From NCBI GenBank assembly GCA_001000675.1, contig LCHW01000002.1, positions 62,001 to 126,000 on the forward strand: a DNA stretch of 64,000 nt, written 5' to 3'. Both the position numbers and the translations under genes were made by a program. Origin of the DNA: Candidatus Wolfebacteria bacterium GW2011_GWE2_44_13 (lineage in GTDB: Bacteria; Patescibacteria; Paceibacteria; UBA6257; UBA9933). Shown in pieces: positions 39,459 through 46,952 of this stretch (positions are counted from its first letter, which is position 1; each line of letters opens with the position of its first letter). The notes under the pieces are model-generated. The model made no database searches. It saw only the letters and a list, made by a program, of their open reading frames with translations, and was not told the DNA's origin.

Positions 39459-39488
39459 TAAAACCGCTTCAGCGATGAAGCGGTTTTA
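39459..39488 (-). terminator. Terminator after khpA
   Basis: AAAACCGCTTCA / TGAAGCGGTTTT stem, just past the khpA stop on the minus strand. Confidence 0.75.
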
Positions 39489-39493
39489 TGAGG

Positions 39494-39778
39494 TCACATT
39501 TCGGGCGACTCTTGCGGGGCTCTTGTCGATCCTTCTGGCTCGACAATTTTGAGGTTTACTCGTGCGTGGTTTTTTACACCAACGATGCGGAGCAATGATC
39601 GAATCGCTTTTGCGGTAGATCCTTGTCGTCCAACGATTTGCCCCATGTCGAGCGGGTTCACTCGCAAACTAAGGAGGACACCCATCTCGTCAACTTTTCG
39701 TTCGATGACCACCTCTTCTGGGTGATCAACAATTGCTTTGACGAGGAACTCGAGAAATATTTGGTCTTTTTCTATCAT
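39494..39778 (-). CDS. khpA: KhpA, KH-domain RNA-binding protein
   Basis: 94 residues. A single KH domain with the G-R-Q-G-S loop (G-x-x-G) in I-V-G-R-Q-G-S-T-A-K-A-I-R-S-L-L. KhpA usually sits downstream of rpsP, as here, and dimerises with KhpB (Jag, encoded at 52583). The complex binds RNA and affects cell division and envelope growth in Gram-positives. The short tail (S-T-R-A-P-Q-E-S-P-E-M) is disordered. Both partners are present in this window. Confidence 0.9.
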   Translation of the reverse strand: MIEKDQIFLEFLVKAIVDHPEEVVIERKVDEMGVLLSLRVNPLDMGQIVGRQGSTAKAIRSLLRIVGVKNHARVNLKIVEPEGSTRAPQESPEM

Positions 39779-39916
39779 GTCTCTGATTACTTTTCTTGTA
39801 CTTCGTGTGCGCTCTGCGACCTTTTATTTTTTATATAGATAAGTATACGGGCTATTGCAGGGGATTACAATGAACATGTAATAAGAGGTGCGAGATGTGA
39901 GAAAGAAAAAAGAAAT

Positions 39917-39951
39917 AAAAAATTCTCCATCAAACGATGGAGAATTTTTAT
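39917..39951 (-). terminator. Terminator of rpsP
   Basis: AAAAATTCTCCATC / GATGGAGAATTTTT stem; khpA must then be read through or have its own promoter. Confidence 0.75.
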
Positions 39952-39958
39952 AAGAACG

Positions 39959-40417
39959 TTATTCAGCTGGAGTAGCTTCTTCTGCAGGAGCTGCTTCGGT
40001 TTCAGCCTCGGCTGCTTTTGCTGCCTCTGCTGCTTCTTTTGCTGCAGCTGCCTCTGCCTCCTTAGCTGCCTTTGCCGCTACAGCTGCTTCTTCATCGGCC
40101 TTTGCCTTTGCTTCAGCTGCTTTGCGAGGAGCATCAAGTGCTTCTGCGTGGGCTTTGATATCATGCGAAGACTTTTTCTTTGCTTTGATAACCTGATCCT
40201 TTACAAGAATATTGTGAACAGTATCAGTTGCCTGAGCGCCTACGCTAATCCAGTAAGCTGCGCGTTCCTTGTTTACGGAATGCGTTTTTTCACGAGGATT
40301 CCAGAATCCAAGGTCTTCAACGTATTTTCCACCCATTTTAGATCGCTTTTCTGCGACTACGATACGGAAAGTTGGCTGGTTCTTCTTTCCTATTCGGTTT
40401 AACTTTATTGCTAACAT
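39959..40417 (-). CDS. rpsP: Small-subunit ribosomal protein S16 with Ala/Glu/Lys-rich extension
   Basis: 152 residues. Residues 1-80 are standard S16 (M-L-A-I-K-L-N-R-I-G-K-K-N-Q-P-T-F-R-I-V-V-A-E-K-R-S, then L-G-F-W-N-P, with W-I-S-V-G-A-Q-A-T). A roughly 70-residue tail of Ala, Glu, Lys and Ala-Glu repeats follows, predicted as a long charged helix or disordered arm. S16 is normally 80-100 residues, so this extension is unusual. TTGCAT-17-TACTAT precedes it; a TATACT lies 6 nt before the ATG, so the mRNA may be leaderless. Confidence 0.93.
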   Translation of the reverse strand: MLAIKLNRIGKKNQPTFRIVVAEKRSKMGGKYVEDLGFWNPREKTHSVNKERAAYWISVGAQATDTVHNILVKDQVIKAKKKSSHDIKAHAEALDAPRKAAEAKAKADEEAAVAAKAAKEAEAAAAKEAAEAAKAAEAETEAAPAEEATPAE

Positions 40418-40492
40418 AGTTGTAGTATAGTACTGAATAACGCCAGAAAATGCAAGGGCTAATCAGGCACTAGGGGAAATCAGCTAATTAGG

Positions 40493-40521
40493 TTGACGCA
40501 GAGGTATAAAGGTGGTATTTA
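40493..40521 (+). promoter_or_regulatory. Promoter of the 40564/40989 receiver-fold pair
   Basis: TTGACG (40493-40498), 17-bp spacer, TATTTA (40516-40521). Confidence 0.7.
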
Positions 40522-40563
40522 TGGGGTAGATCATACAATAATAAATAAGAGAGAGGACTGCAG

Positions 40564-40992
40564 ATGGAGACGCCGAAGAGAAAGAGAATTCTATTGATTG
40601 AGGGGACAGAATTACCGAGCAATACGGTGATTGAGCTGGTAAAGGCGGGGTACGTGCTCGAGTGGAATCTGCTCGACGAAACTACACCCGGGCGAATCAA
40701 ACAGCAGTATTCTCTGTACGATGTAATTGTCATCGGAGGAAGCGTAGAACGAGAAAAGCAGCACGAGCTGTTGCGAGCAATCTCGATTGTCGAGGGCGAT
40801 GCCGTGAGATTGCTTGTACCCGTGGTTTGCGTGGACCTTCGCGTTCCAAGGATAATTCGGCTCCAGGACCTCGTGTTGGTGCCGGATCAATTCGACGCCA
40901 TTGCCGATGGAGTCAAAAGGGCGTTAGCCGATTTGGCTGGCGTAATGCGGCGCATGATGGAGCGCACTGCTGCGCGGGAGGCGAAGACATGA
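40564..40992 (+). CDS. Receiver-fold (CheY-like) protein A, degenerate active site
   Basis: 142 residues. Alternating strands and helices: R-I-L-L-I-E-G (strand 1), Y-D-V-I-V-I-G-G-S (strand 3), L-L-V-P-V-V-C-V-D-L (strand 4) and L-V-L-V-P-D-Q-F (strand 5), ending in a basic helix. The strand-3 position that carries phospho-Asp in response regulators is Gly. There is no output domain. GAGAGG lies about 8 nt before the ATG. It overlaps the next gene by ATGA, so the two are translationally coupled. First of six similar small proteins. Confidence 0.7.
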   Translation: METPKRKRILLIEGTELPSNTVIELVKAGYVLEWNLLDETTPGRIKQQYSLYDVIVIGGSVEREKQHELLRAISIVEGDAVRLLVPVVCVDLRVPRIIRLQDLVLVPDQFDAIADGVKRALADLAGVMRRMMERTAAREAKT

Positions 40993-41333
40993 TAAAAAAG
41001 AAAACGCCCACCATACCCGTATTGCTCGTCGGCAGCCGGGTGCTCGCAGAAATGTACAGGGAGCTGCTTGAAGTGCACAGCATTCAAGCCGATTGGGTGC
41101 GAAGCGATTTGACGGCATTTTCGATGCTTGAAATCGAAGGCGAGTACGACATTATCGTCGTGGACGGGTCGGCAATCTGCGGAGACTTCCTCGTCTTCAT
41201 AGAAAGGTTGTACGAGGAAGTGCCTCCCTGGACATGGGTCGTTGGGTCGACGCAGATAAATGATGACACGCGTACGCAGCTTGTGCAGATGATAGTTGAA
41301 GATCTCGCTGCGCGAGGAAAAGTAATGCCATAG
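40989..41333 (+). CDS. Receiver-fold protein B, retains an Asp at the phospho-acceptor position
   Basis: 114 residues. P-V-L-L-V-G-S-R (strand 1), Y-D-I-I-V-V-D-G-S (strand 3, with Asp at the expected phospho-acceptor site) and T-W-V-V-G-S-T (strand 4). The acidic pair after strand 1 is missing (G-S), so normal Mg-dependent phosphorylation is doubtful. The ATG overlaps the stop of protein A; GGGAGG lies 7 nt upstream inside that gene. No output domain. Confidence 0.7.
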   Translation: MIKKKTPTIPVLLVGSRVLAEMYRELLEVHSIQADWVRSDLTAFSMLEIEGEYDIIVVDGSAICGDFLVFIERLYEEVPPWTWVVGSTQINDDTRTQLVQMIVEDLAARGKVMP

Positions 41334-41345
41334 TGCGAGCTACGA

Positions 41346-41374
41346 GTGGCGGACCGAGGTCCGCCACTTTTTTG
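41346..41374 (+). terminator. Terminator after the receiver pair A/B
   Basis: GTGGCGGACC / GGTCCGCCAC with T run, similar in its arms to the terminator at 41868. Confidence 0.75.
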
Positions 41375-41431
41375 TAAAAAGAAAATAATATGCAGCTTAA
41401 AAGATGCGTAAGATAGAAAAGTAGTATTCGA

Positions 41432-41460
41432 TTGACAAAAGCTGACTGAAGCTGTATTAG
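41432..41460 (+). promoter_or_regulatory. Promoter of receiver-fold gene C
   Basis: TTGACA (41432-41437), 17-bp spacer, TATTAG (41455-41460). Confidence 0.7.
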
Positions 41461-41513
41461 ATAATTAGTAAATAAAATCTCCGCACTACGCGGATCATAG
41501 AAAGGAGCAACCC

Positions 41514-41864
41514 ATGAGGCGACTGCATATTTTGTTGATAACGAATCTGGAATGTGAGACGGAAATTGCCCAGCACCTACTTAAGGCGATGGGGCATGAT
41601 CTTGATGAGGTGTATGATGCGATATGGGCGATTGAAAAAATTTCCCATAAAACATTTGACGCCATTATCGTTGCAGAATTTTCAGTAGAAGAGGCGGAGC
41701 TGATCGTGTGCGATATCAGGATGCAAACACAACAAAACATGTATAGTATTATCCTTAACAAGGAGGCTCAGCACAAAGAGCATAATGACTATGCTGATGA
41801 AGTGATTCCGTTAACTCGCCCGGCGCTGCGGGACGCATTGGCGCGCAAATTTAGCGGAGTGTAG
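41514..41864 (+). CDS. Receiver-fold protein C, degenerate active site
   Basis: 116 residues; AAAGGAG 6 nt upstream of the ATG. H-I-L-L-I-T-N-L-E (strand 1), F-D-A-I-I-V-A-E-F-S (strand 3; Ala-Glu at the phospho-acceptor position), Y-S-I-I-L-N-K-E (strand 4), D-E-V-I-P-L-T-R-P-A-L-R-D-A-L (strand 5/helix 5). It is the size of a single receiver domain and nothing more. Own promoter and terminator. It may bind a partner or a ligand rather than be phosphorylated (inference). Confidence 0.7.
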   Translation: MRRLHILLITNLECETEIAQHLLKAMGHDLDEVYDAIWAIEKISHKTFDAIIVAEFSVEEAELIVCDIRMQTQQNMYSIILNKEAQHKEHNDYADEVIPLTRPALRDALARKFSGV

Positions 41865-41867
41865 TAA

Positions 41868-41896
41868 GTGGCGAGCCCAGGCTCGCCACTTTTTTG
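41868..41896 (+). terminator. Terminator of receiver-fold gene C
   Basis: GTGGCGAGCC / GGCTCGCCAC, T run. Confidence 0.75.
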
Positions 41897-41904
41897 TAGA
41901 AAAT

Positions 41905-41933
41905 TTGACCAACGCTTAGCTTTGTGTTATGAG
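41905..41933 (+). promoter_or_regulatory. Promoter of receiver-fold gene D
   Basis: TTGACC (41905-41910), 17-bp spacer, TATGAG (41928-41933). Confidence 0.6.
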
Positions 41934-41978
41934 TAATACAGTTCAAGTAAAATTCAATACAGAAGGGGAAGGGTGAAA

Positions 41979-42416
41979 ATGAAAATTTTAGTTGTGGATG
42001 ACGCGATGGCGAGTAAATACGTGGAAGCACTCATACTTGCCGGATACATGGTTGAGAGTGTACCAAGCGGAGAACAGGCATTGCGCAAAATTATGCAAGA
42101 GGGAGGGTACGATCTGATGATTGTTACCCCGCGCATCTCTGACATGGAACCGGTTAAGCTTGTGAAGAAATGCCTAATGCCTTTACGAAGCAGGATGAAA
42201 ACCATCGTGCCAATCATTTTGGCAGAGCGGCATGGCGACCGAATTACGCAAAATTGGTTTGTGATTGCTCCTGATGAAGTTGAGTCAGTGAAGCAAGCGA
42301 TGAGAGATTGCCTTAACTTGCATCCGCCACAAAAAGAGAAGCCGGTGGAACAGCGAGAAGGGTTCTTTCATTGCTGGTTTAAAGATGTTTGGTGGCAACT
42401 GGGAATATCCTGGTAA
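41979..42416 (+). CDS. Receiver-fold protein D, most response-regulator-like
   Basis: 145 residues from the ATG at 41979 (AAGGGGAAGGG upstream; an in-frame GTG at 41973 is part of that site). K-I-L-V-V-D-D-A keeps the acidic pair of true receivers. G-Y-M-V-E-S-V-P-S-G-E-Q-A-L is typical of helix 2 entry, and Y-D-L-M-I-V-T-P-R-I-S-D-M-E shows Thr where phospho-Asp should be. A 30-residue C-terminal tail is Trp- and Cys-containing (F-H-C-W-F-K-D-V-W-W). Likely unphosphorylated or signalling by binding (inference). Confidence 0.78.
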   Translation: MKILVVDDAMASKYVEALILAGYMVESVPSGEQALRKIMQEGGYDLMIVTPRISDMEPVKLVKKCLMPLRSRMKTIVPIILAERHGDRITQNWFVIAPDEVESVKQAMRDCLNLHPPQKEKPVEQREGFFHCWFKDVWWQLGISW

Positions 42417-42440
42417 CCCCTCCTCCTTAATAAGAATGTG

Positions 42441-42468
42441 CGGCGAGCTTAGGCTCGCCGTTTTTTTA
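42441..42468 (+). terminator. Terminator of receiver-fold gene D
   Basis: CGGCGAGC / GCTCGCCG, seven T. Confidence 0.75.
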
Positions 42469-42566
42469 ATAAATAAATCAGAAGGCTAACTTGACCGGAT
42501 AAGAGATGACGTGGTATGTATAAGATAGTTATTCAATTAAATAAATAGAGGGAAGGAGCTGAGCGG

Positions 42567-42968
42567 ATGCGTGCAAACGTGAAAAAGCCAAGGATCCTTA
42601 TGGTGTGTCGAGGTATACGAGGATCACGACACAGGGAACATGCAACAGACCTGCGTAAGCGCGGATATATTGTCGAGTTTGTGGGTGATGTTAATAATCC
42701 GGAGGACCTACTTGCAAGTGATTGGTATGAGGCAATCATAATCAATCGCGAAGTGGGATCCTTGTCTTGCAGAAAGGGTGATGGGTATGCATTTGCGAGG
42801 GAGGTTCGGGAAATCTATCCAGCGTTACCCATAATCGTAATTGATCGTAACTTAGCAAAAACACACGTCTACTCAGAAGACACACTGATGCAGATTGTGT
42901 GGGATGAGGCGGGATGGATTACAAATGCATTAGCAAAAATATTTCACCAAGAACCTTCTTTTGCATAA
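42567..42968 (+). CDS. Receiver-fold protein E, degenerate
   Basis: 133 residues; AAGGAG 10 nt upstream of the ATG. It begins M-R-A-N-V-K-K-P-R-I-L-M-V, closely matching the start of protein F (42994), so the two are paralogues. W-Y-E-A-I-I-I-N-R-E-V (strand 3; Asn-Arg instead of Asp) and L-P-I-I-V-I-D-R-N (strand 4) follow. TTGACC at about 42494 starts its promoter region, with a less clear -10. Protein F follows 25 bp later without a terminator, so the two are co-expressed. Confidence 0.7.
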   Translation: MRANVKKPRILMVCRGIRGSRHREHATDLRKRGYIVEFVGDVNNPEDLLASDWYEAIIINREVGSLSCRKGDGYAFAREVREIYPALPIIVIDRNLAKTHVYSEDTLMQIVWDEAGWITNALAKIFHQEPSFA

Positions 42969-42993
42969 CATCGGTACGAAAGGATCTGAACGA

Positions 42994-43434
42994 ATGAGTG
43001 CGAGCGTGAAAAAGCCAAAGATTCTAATAGTATATCCAGTTCTGACGGAAGCCGAGAATGATCGATTCTGTATTGATTTGCGAGTTTTGGGGTACGACAC
43101 GTACCTTATGACAAGCGTGAGAGGTCTCGACAGAGATCTCGGCGCAACGAGATACGCCGCAGTTATTATTAGCAAGGCGATGCGCGACCCGCACCATGCG
43201 GGTAGCGATGGCTATTCACTGGCCAGTCGCATCAAGAAAAGCAAACTTGCTATGCCGGTGATCGTGTTGGATCCGACGTGCGGGAATGCAGAAGATTGTA
43301 TGCGGCTAGACACGGGAGTGCGGGTCATCCCTGACACAGCGAGGAACCTCGAATACGTACTTGCAGAGTTATTCTACCCCGAGCGGGTAGAGCGTTTACG
43401 CATACATGCGGGCGCGATAGTCAAAGAGGGATAG
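42994..43434 (+). CDS. Receiver-fold protein F, degenerate
   Basis: 146 residues from the ATG at 42994 (AAAGGA about 9 nt upstream); the frame opens at 42961 but that part overlaps gene E's end. M-S-A-S-V-K-K-P-K-I-L-I-V (shared with E), Y-A-A-V-I-I-S-K-A-M (strand 3; Ser-Lys in place of Asp), M-P-V-I-V-L-D-P-T (strand 4), V-R-V-I-P-D-T-A (strand 5). No output domain. Second gene of the E-F unit. Confidence 0.7.
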   Translation: MSASVKKPKILIVYPVLTEAENDRFCIDLRVLGYDTYLMTSVRGLDRDLGATRYAAVIISKAMRDPHHAGSDGYSLASRIKKSKLAMPVIVLDPTCGNAEDCMRLDTGVRVIPDTARNLEYVLAELFYPERVERLRIHAGAIVKEG

Positions 43435-43442
43435 TCGCAAAA

Positions 43443-43471
43443 AAGGCGCACCATACGGTGCGCCCCTTTTT
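43443..43471. terminator. Terminator between receiver gene F and smc (convergent)
   Basis: AAAAGGCGCACC / GGTGCGCCCCTTTT stem with A and T tracts on both sides. Confidence 0.75.
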
Positions 43472-45671
43472 ATATCGTAGCGAGTGTTGGTGAATCAAAC
43501 TTCACAGACAATAATTTGGAAGTACCATCGTCATTCATGGTCACGCCGTAGAGTACGTCAGCTGTTTCCATAACGGTACGGTTATGCGTAACGACGATGA
43601 ACTGCACTTTGTGTGCGAACTCTTTGATAAGGTGTGCAAATCGTTCCGAATTGCGTTCATCAAGCGGAGCGTCAATTTCATCAAGTACGAGAAATGGGGG
43701 AGGGCTTACAGAAATAAGTGCAAAGAGTGCTGCGATAGAAACAAGACTCTTTTCTCCACCCGAGAGCACGTCAAGGCTGTTGATGCGTTTCTTCGGGAGG
43801 CTGAGTTCTATTTCGATACCCGATTGCAATGGCTCTTCCGCCTGTTTCTGTTCTTCAAATTCAGACGTTTCTCCGCTTAGCTCTTCGACAATATGTTCAA
43901 TGCTATGTGTCTTGATTTTCATCTTTGCCGAGCCACCGCCAAACATAAGACGAAAGAAGTGATTGAATTGATCGTTAATGTCTTTGAAGGCAGCATTGAA
44001 TTTTCCGGTTACATCGCGCTTCAACTCTTCAACAAGCTCATTCAAGTCGGAAGATGCTTTTTCTAAATCGGCCGATTGAGTTACGAGATGTGCATGATGG
44101 GTCTCCACTTCGTTTGCTTCGGTGATAAGCGATTCATCTACGTCACCGATAGAGAGAAGTTCGGCACGGAGACGAAAAATCTGACGCTCTAAATCGGACA
44201 GTTGAAATTCAGAAAGAGATTCAGTGGAGCGAAGTGAGTCAAGCGCGGATTCTTCGTGTTCGTTTCGCACCCATTCAGCACGTAAATCAGTAAGACGGAT
44301 AGAAACTTTTTCATTTTCAAAGGTAAGGTGCTGCACGCGATTTTCTATGGCACGAATTTCTTCGCGTTTAGCCTCTACAAGACTAAATGCTTCACGAAAT
44401 CGTTGGTTAAAATCCGTAAGGCCTTGCGATAAAGATTCCTGCGCTTCCCTTACAAACTTAAGATTTTCATCAAGTCCAGCAAGAGCAAAAAGGAGATTAT
44501 TTTTATCATGTTCAATGTCTGCTTGTTCTGCGGAATAGTCAGGCTTTGGCAAATCAAGTTTTGGAGGGTTGAGATACGAATCTATTTTTGTGATAAGGGA
44601 TTTAATTGTATGGGAAAGTTGCGCAACATCATCTGATGAAGCATTTTCTTCAAGTGCATGCTTGATTTGGCGAATCAACGCGAGCATTTCTTCTTTGCGA
44701 TAAACAACGCCTTGGTCCGATGTGGTGTCAGTAGAAAATTCAAGCTTCGCTTCGAGGCGGGCAACATCTTTTTGTAATTGAAAGCGCTTTGCGAGTAATG
44801 CGGTTTCCTCTGCCTTTAGCGTCGCAGCTTCCGCGTGTTGATCTTTCGTTGATTCAATTGTTTCGAGGGATTGTTGTAATTGTGAGAGTTCTTGTTGCTT
44901 GCGCGTGATGTCTTCTTCTAACGCAAGAAGACTTGCTTTGTTTTGGCTTAGCTTGTCTTTAAGCGTAGAAACTTTTGTTCCGAAATACGATTGTTCTGCT
45001 GCAATTAATTCATCGCGTTTTTGGTCGCGCGTTTGATATTTGGCAACTTGTCGCTTTAACATACGTAAGCGAGGAGTAACTTCTTCTATCATAATGCGGA
45101 TCTTTTCAAGATTAAGCGCGGTGTTTTTTAGTTTTCGTTCAGCCTCAAGCTTTTTTAGTTGGTACTCTTTTAGGCCAAGGATTTCCTCAATCATAAAGCG
45201 ACGCTCTTGGGGAGTTGCACGCACAAAAAGATCGCTCGAGCCCTGGTTGATGATCGTAAGGCCGCGCGTGCCCAAACGAGAGCGGGCAAAGAAGTCGATA
45301 ATATCTTTTGCGCGCACATCAGATTTGTTAAGCCCATAGGTTGAGTTTCCATCGCGAGAGATTTCGCGGCTTACGGTAACCTCATCAAAATCAAGCGGGA
45401 AAAATTTACCGCTGTTATCGAAGTTGATGCTTACTTGTGCCATGCCAGAGCGGGCGCGCTTAGGAGTGCCGGCAAAAATAAGATCTTCCGCTTTGCCACC
45501 GCGGAGATTCTTTGCCTCGCGTTCGCCGAGAATCCAACGAATCGCATCGATGACGTTTGACTTGCCGCTACCGTTTGGGCCTACGATGGCAGTAATGCCT
45601 CCGGGGAATTCCAATACGGTTTTTTGTGCGAACGATTTGAATCCGTTCAGTTCGAGTGATTTCAGCAGCAT
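43470..45671 (-). CDS. smc: Hinge-less short SMC-type ATPase
   Basis: 733 residues against about 1150-1190 for bacterial SMC. The head is complete: Walker A G-P-N-G-S-G-K-S-N, W-I-L-G-E-R-E-A-K-N-L-R-G, C-motif L-S-G-G-E-K-S-L, Walker B F-L-V-L-D-E-I-D-A-P-L-D-E and the D-loop. Two coiled-coil blocks (about 160-330 and 400-560) are joined by a Pro-rich linker at about 365-385 (P-P-K-L-D-L-P-K-P-D). The conserved globular hinge with its Gly motifs is absent. It could still tether DNA, but dimerisation must differ. ScpA and ScpB are not seen. Two overlapping TATAGT boxes precede the ATG. Confidence 0.9.
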   Translation of the reverse strand: MLLKSLELNGFKSFAQKTVLEFPGGITAIVGPNGSGKSNVIDAIRWILGEREAKNLRGGKAEDLIFAGTPKRARSGMAQVSINFDNSGKFFPLDFDEVTVSREISRDGNSTYGLNKSDVRAKDIIDFFARSRLGTRGLTIINQGSSDLFVRATPQERRFMIEEILGLKEYQLKKLEAERKLKNTALNLEKIRIMIEEVTPRLRMLKRQVAKYQTRDQKRDELIAAEQSYFGTKVSTLKDKLSQNKASLLALEEDITRKQQELSQLQQSLETIESTKDQHAEAATLKAEETALLAKRFQLQKDVARLEAKLEFSTDTTSDQGVVYRKEEMLALIRQIKHALEENASSDDVAQLSHTIKSLITKIDSYLNPPKLDLPKPDYSAEQADIEHDKNNLLFALAGLDENLKFVREAQESLSQGLTDFNQRFREAFSLVEAKREEIRAIENRVQHLTFENEKVSIRLTDLRAEWVRNEHEESALDSLRSTESLSEFQLSDLERQIFRLRAELLSIGDVDESLITEANEVETHHAHLVTQSADLEKASSDLNELVEELKRDVTGKFNAAFKDINDQFNHFFRLMFGGGSAKMKIKTHSIEHIVEELSGETSEFEEQKQAEEPLQSGIEIELSLPKKRINSLDVLSGGEKSLVSIAALFALISVSPPPFLVLDEIDAPLDERNSERFAHLIKEFAHKVQFIVVTHNRTVMETADVLYGVTMNDDGTSKLLSVKFDSPTLATI

Positions 45672-45729
45672 GATGTTGTTACTATACTATAAAAAATGGC
45701 GTATTTCCATGGGGAAAACGAGGGAGGGT

Positions 45730-45880
45730 GTCATTCCCGCGGCCTGCTCCGTGTAAGAATAAATACTCCGCAGGCATTTCGGCACGTTGCACGCTTGCTT
45801 CGCTCGCTAGCAACGCCAAGTCAAGGCGGGAATCCATCCCCGCCAGTAAAATACTGGATTCCCGCCTCCGCGGGAATGAC
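45730..45880. repeat. 151-bp element with 13-bp perfect terminal inverted repeats
   Basis: Ends GTCATTCCCGCGG and CCGCGGGAATGAC are exact inverses. The interior holds further GCGGGAAT/ATTCCCGC pieces, giving a composite foldback structure. No coding capacity. It resembles a REP pair or MITE. Related shorter copies lie at 46407-46470 and 48104-48129. Confidence 0.7.
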
Positions 45881-45909
45881 AGTAGGCGGGGAGTTGGCAA
45901 TATAGGAGG

Positions 45910-45938
45910 TTGACAGATTTGCAATATTATAGTAATGT
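45910..45938 (+). promoter_or_regulatory. Promoter of the 46017 gene
   Basis: TTGACA (45910-45915), 17-bp spacer, TAATGT (45933-45938). The region matches that before 46595 almost base for base at its start. Confidence 0.7.
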
Positions 45939-46016
45939 ATATAAATACAAATAAGGGTGGTAACGGCATTGTGCCAATAGGACTTTTCAAACCGAATAGT
46001 GAAAGGAAAAAAGAAG

Positions 46017-46352
46017 ATGGATAGCTATACGAAAAAGGTATTGCTGGTGATTGCACTTGCATTCGTGGTAGCAATAGCTTATCGGGTTGCTATTATGAAA
46101 CCCGAAGCAGATGTGAAGGTCCAGCCGTATCCGGCGACAGTCCTGACGGATATGCAGATTGACAGGTACGGAAACATTATGTATCCCCTGTACTTTTGCA
46201 TCGACGGAAGGTGTCGCACTCGAGTGACGTGCGGGAATGAATCCACCCCGCTATTCGAAAAAGGGAACAGGGTTACAGTGTGGCTTAAAACCAGCCCGCT
46301 GGAAGGGTCTGACTTGCTTTGCCTTGATAAGGTCGAGCTCGTCGGCCGATAA
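46017..46352 (+). CDS. Small membrane-anchored orphan, paralogue 1
   Basis: 111 residues from the ATG at 46017 (GAAAGGA about 10 nt upstream). A single N-terminal anchor (V-L-L-V-I-A-L-A-F-V-V-A-I-A-Y-R) is followed by a compact extracytoplasmic domain with three cysteines (Y-F-C-I-D-G-R-C, V-T-C). The tail is beta-rich (G-N-R-V-T-V-W-L-K). It is clearly related to the next gene (same I-A-Y-R junction, P-L-Y-F-C/P-V-Y-V-C, T-P-L-F-E-K-G-N/T-P-L-Y-Q-G-N). Own terminator. Confidence 0.7.
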   Translation: MDSYTKKVLLVIALAFVVAIAYRVAIMKPEADVKVQPYPATVLTDMQIDRYGNIMYPLYFCIDGRCRTRVTCGNESTPLFEKGNRVTVWLKTSPLEGSDLLCLDKVELVGR

Positions 46353-46371
46353 CTATTTCCGAAAAGTTCGT

Positions 46372-46399
46372 CGGGGCGCCACAAGGCGCCCCATTTTTT
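46372..46399 (+). terminator. Terminator of the 46017 gene
   Basis: GGGGCGCC / GGCGCCCC, T run. Confidence 0.75.
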
Positions 46400-46406
46400 G
46401 TCCCGT

Positions 46407-46470
46407 GTCATTCCCGCGGAGGCGGGAATCTAGTATTCAGCCAAATGGATTCCCACCTGTGCTGGAATGA
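46407..46470. repeat. REP-like element
   Basis: GTCATTCCCGCGGAGGCGGGAAT followed, after a spacer, by a decayed TTCCCACC...GGAATGA half. Confidence 0.6.
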
Positions 46471-46499
46471 TAATACAAAAAGAAGAGAGTAATGAGAGA

Positions 46500-46528
46500 T
46501 TGACAGATTTGCATTATTGATGTAATAC
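46500..46528 (+). promoter_or_regulatory. Promoter of the 46595 gene
   Basis: TTGACA (46500-46505), 17-bp spacer, TAATAC (46523-46528). It shares TTGACAGATTTGCA with the promoter at 45910. Confidence 0.7.
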
Positions 46529-46594
46529 ATATTTATACAAATAGGCTAATGGCATCGTGCCAATAGGACATTTAAAAATCGAGAGGAATTCGAG

Positions 46595-46951
46595 ATGAGC
46601 GGTCGTGTGAAAACGTTTTTGTTAATAACTGCGCTGTTCTTGGTATTGGCGATAGCGTATCGCGATACCAGCCTCAAGCCCAAAGGAAGCTCTATTCACG
46701 AATACACGGTAACGATTATGAACAACGCGCAGATTGTAGATTTTTTCAAGGATAAGCCGTATCTGGCGTACCCTGTCTATGTGTGCGGAGACAGCAAAGA
46801 GTGTGCTATGCGAATCCTTCCTGCTCGCGCAGTTCCGACTCCGCTCTATCAGGGGAATAAAATTAGTATCAGGACGAGCGAAGATATTAGCCAGACCGAA
46901 GGGCTGCTATCGGTAGAGGACATTACACTGGTGATTATTGACACCCAGTAA
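46595..46951 (+). CDS. Small membrane-anchored orphan, paralogue 2
   Basis: 118 residues; AGAGGA about 8 nt upstream of the ATG. Anchor F-L-L-I-T-A-L-F-L-V-L-A-I-A-Y-R, then an outside domain with V-Y-V-C and E-C-A cysteines. Same architecture and key positions as paralogue 1, and similar upstream DNA, so a tandem duplication of the whole promoter-gene unit is likely. Function unknown. Confidence 0.7.
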   Translation: MSGRVKTFLLITALFLVLAIAYRDTSLKPKGSSIHEYTVTIMNNAQIVDFFKDKPYLAYPVYVCGDSKECAMRILPARAVPTPLYQGNKISIRTSEDISQTEGLLSVEDITLVIIDTQ

Positions 46952-46952
46952 A

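Larger units (their letters stand above)
45672..46016. other. Gene-free stretch before the 46017 gene
   Basis: Apart from the REP/MITE-like element (45730-45880) and the promoter of the 46017 gene (45910-45938), I see no coding or RNA signal in these 345 bp. Confidence 0.7.

Noticed and set aside
40493..43471. Integron cassette array for the receiver-fold genes
   Set aside because: No attC-like sites or integrase; the hairpins between genes are ordinary terminators with T runs and each gene has its own promoter.
43584..45756. Several plus-strand frames across the smc gene
   Set aside because: Ser/Arg-rich shadow frames of the strongly conserved minus-strand SMC sequence.
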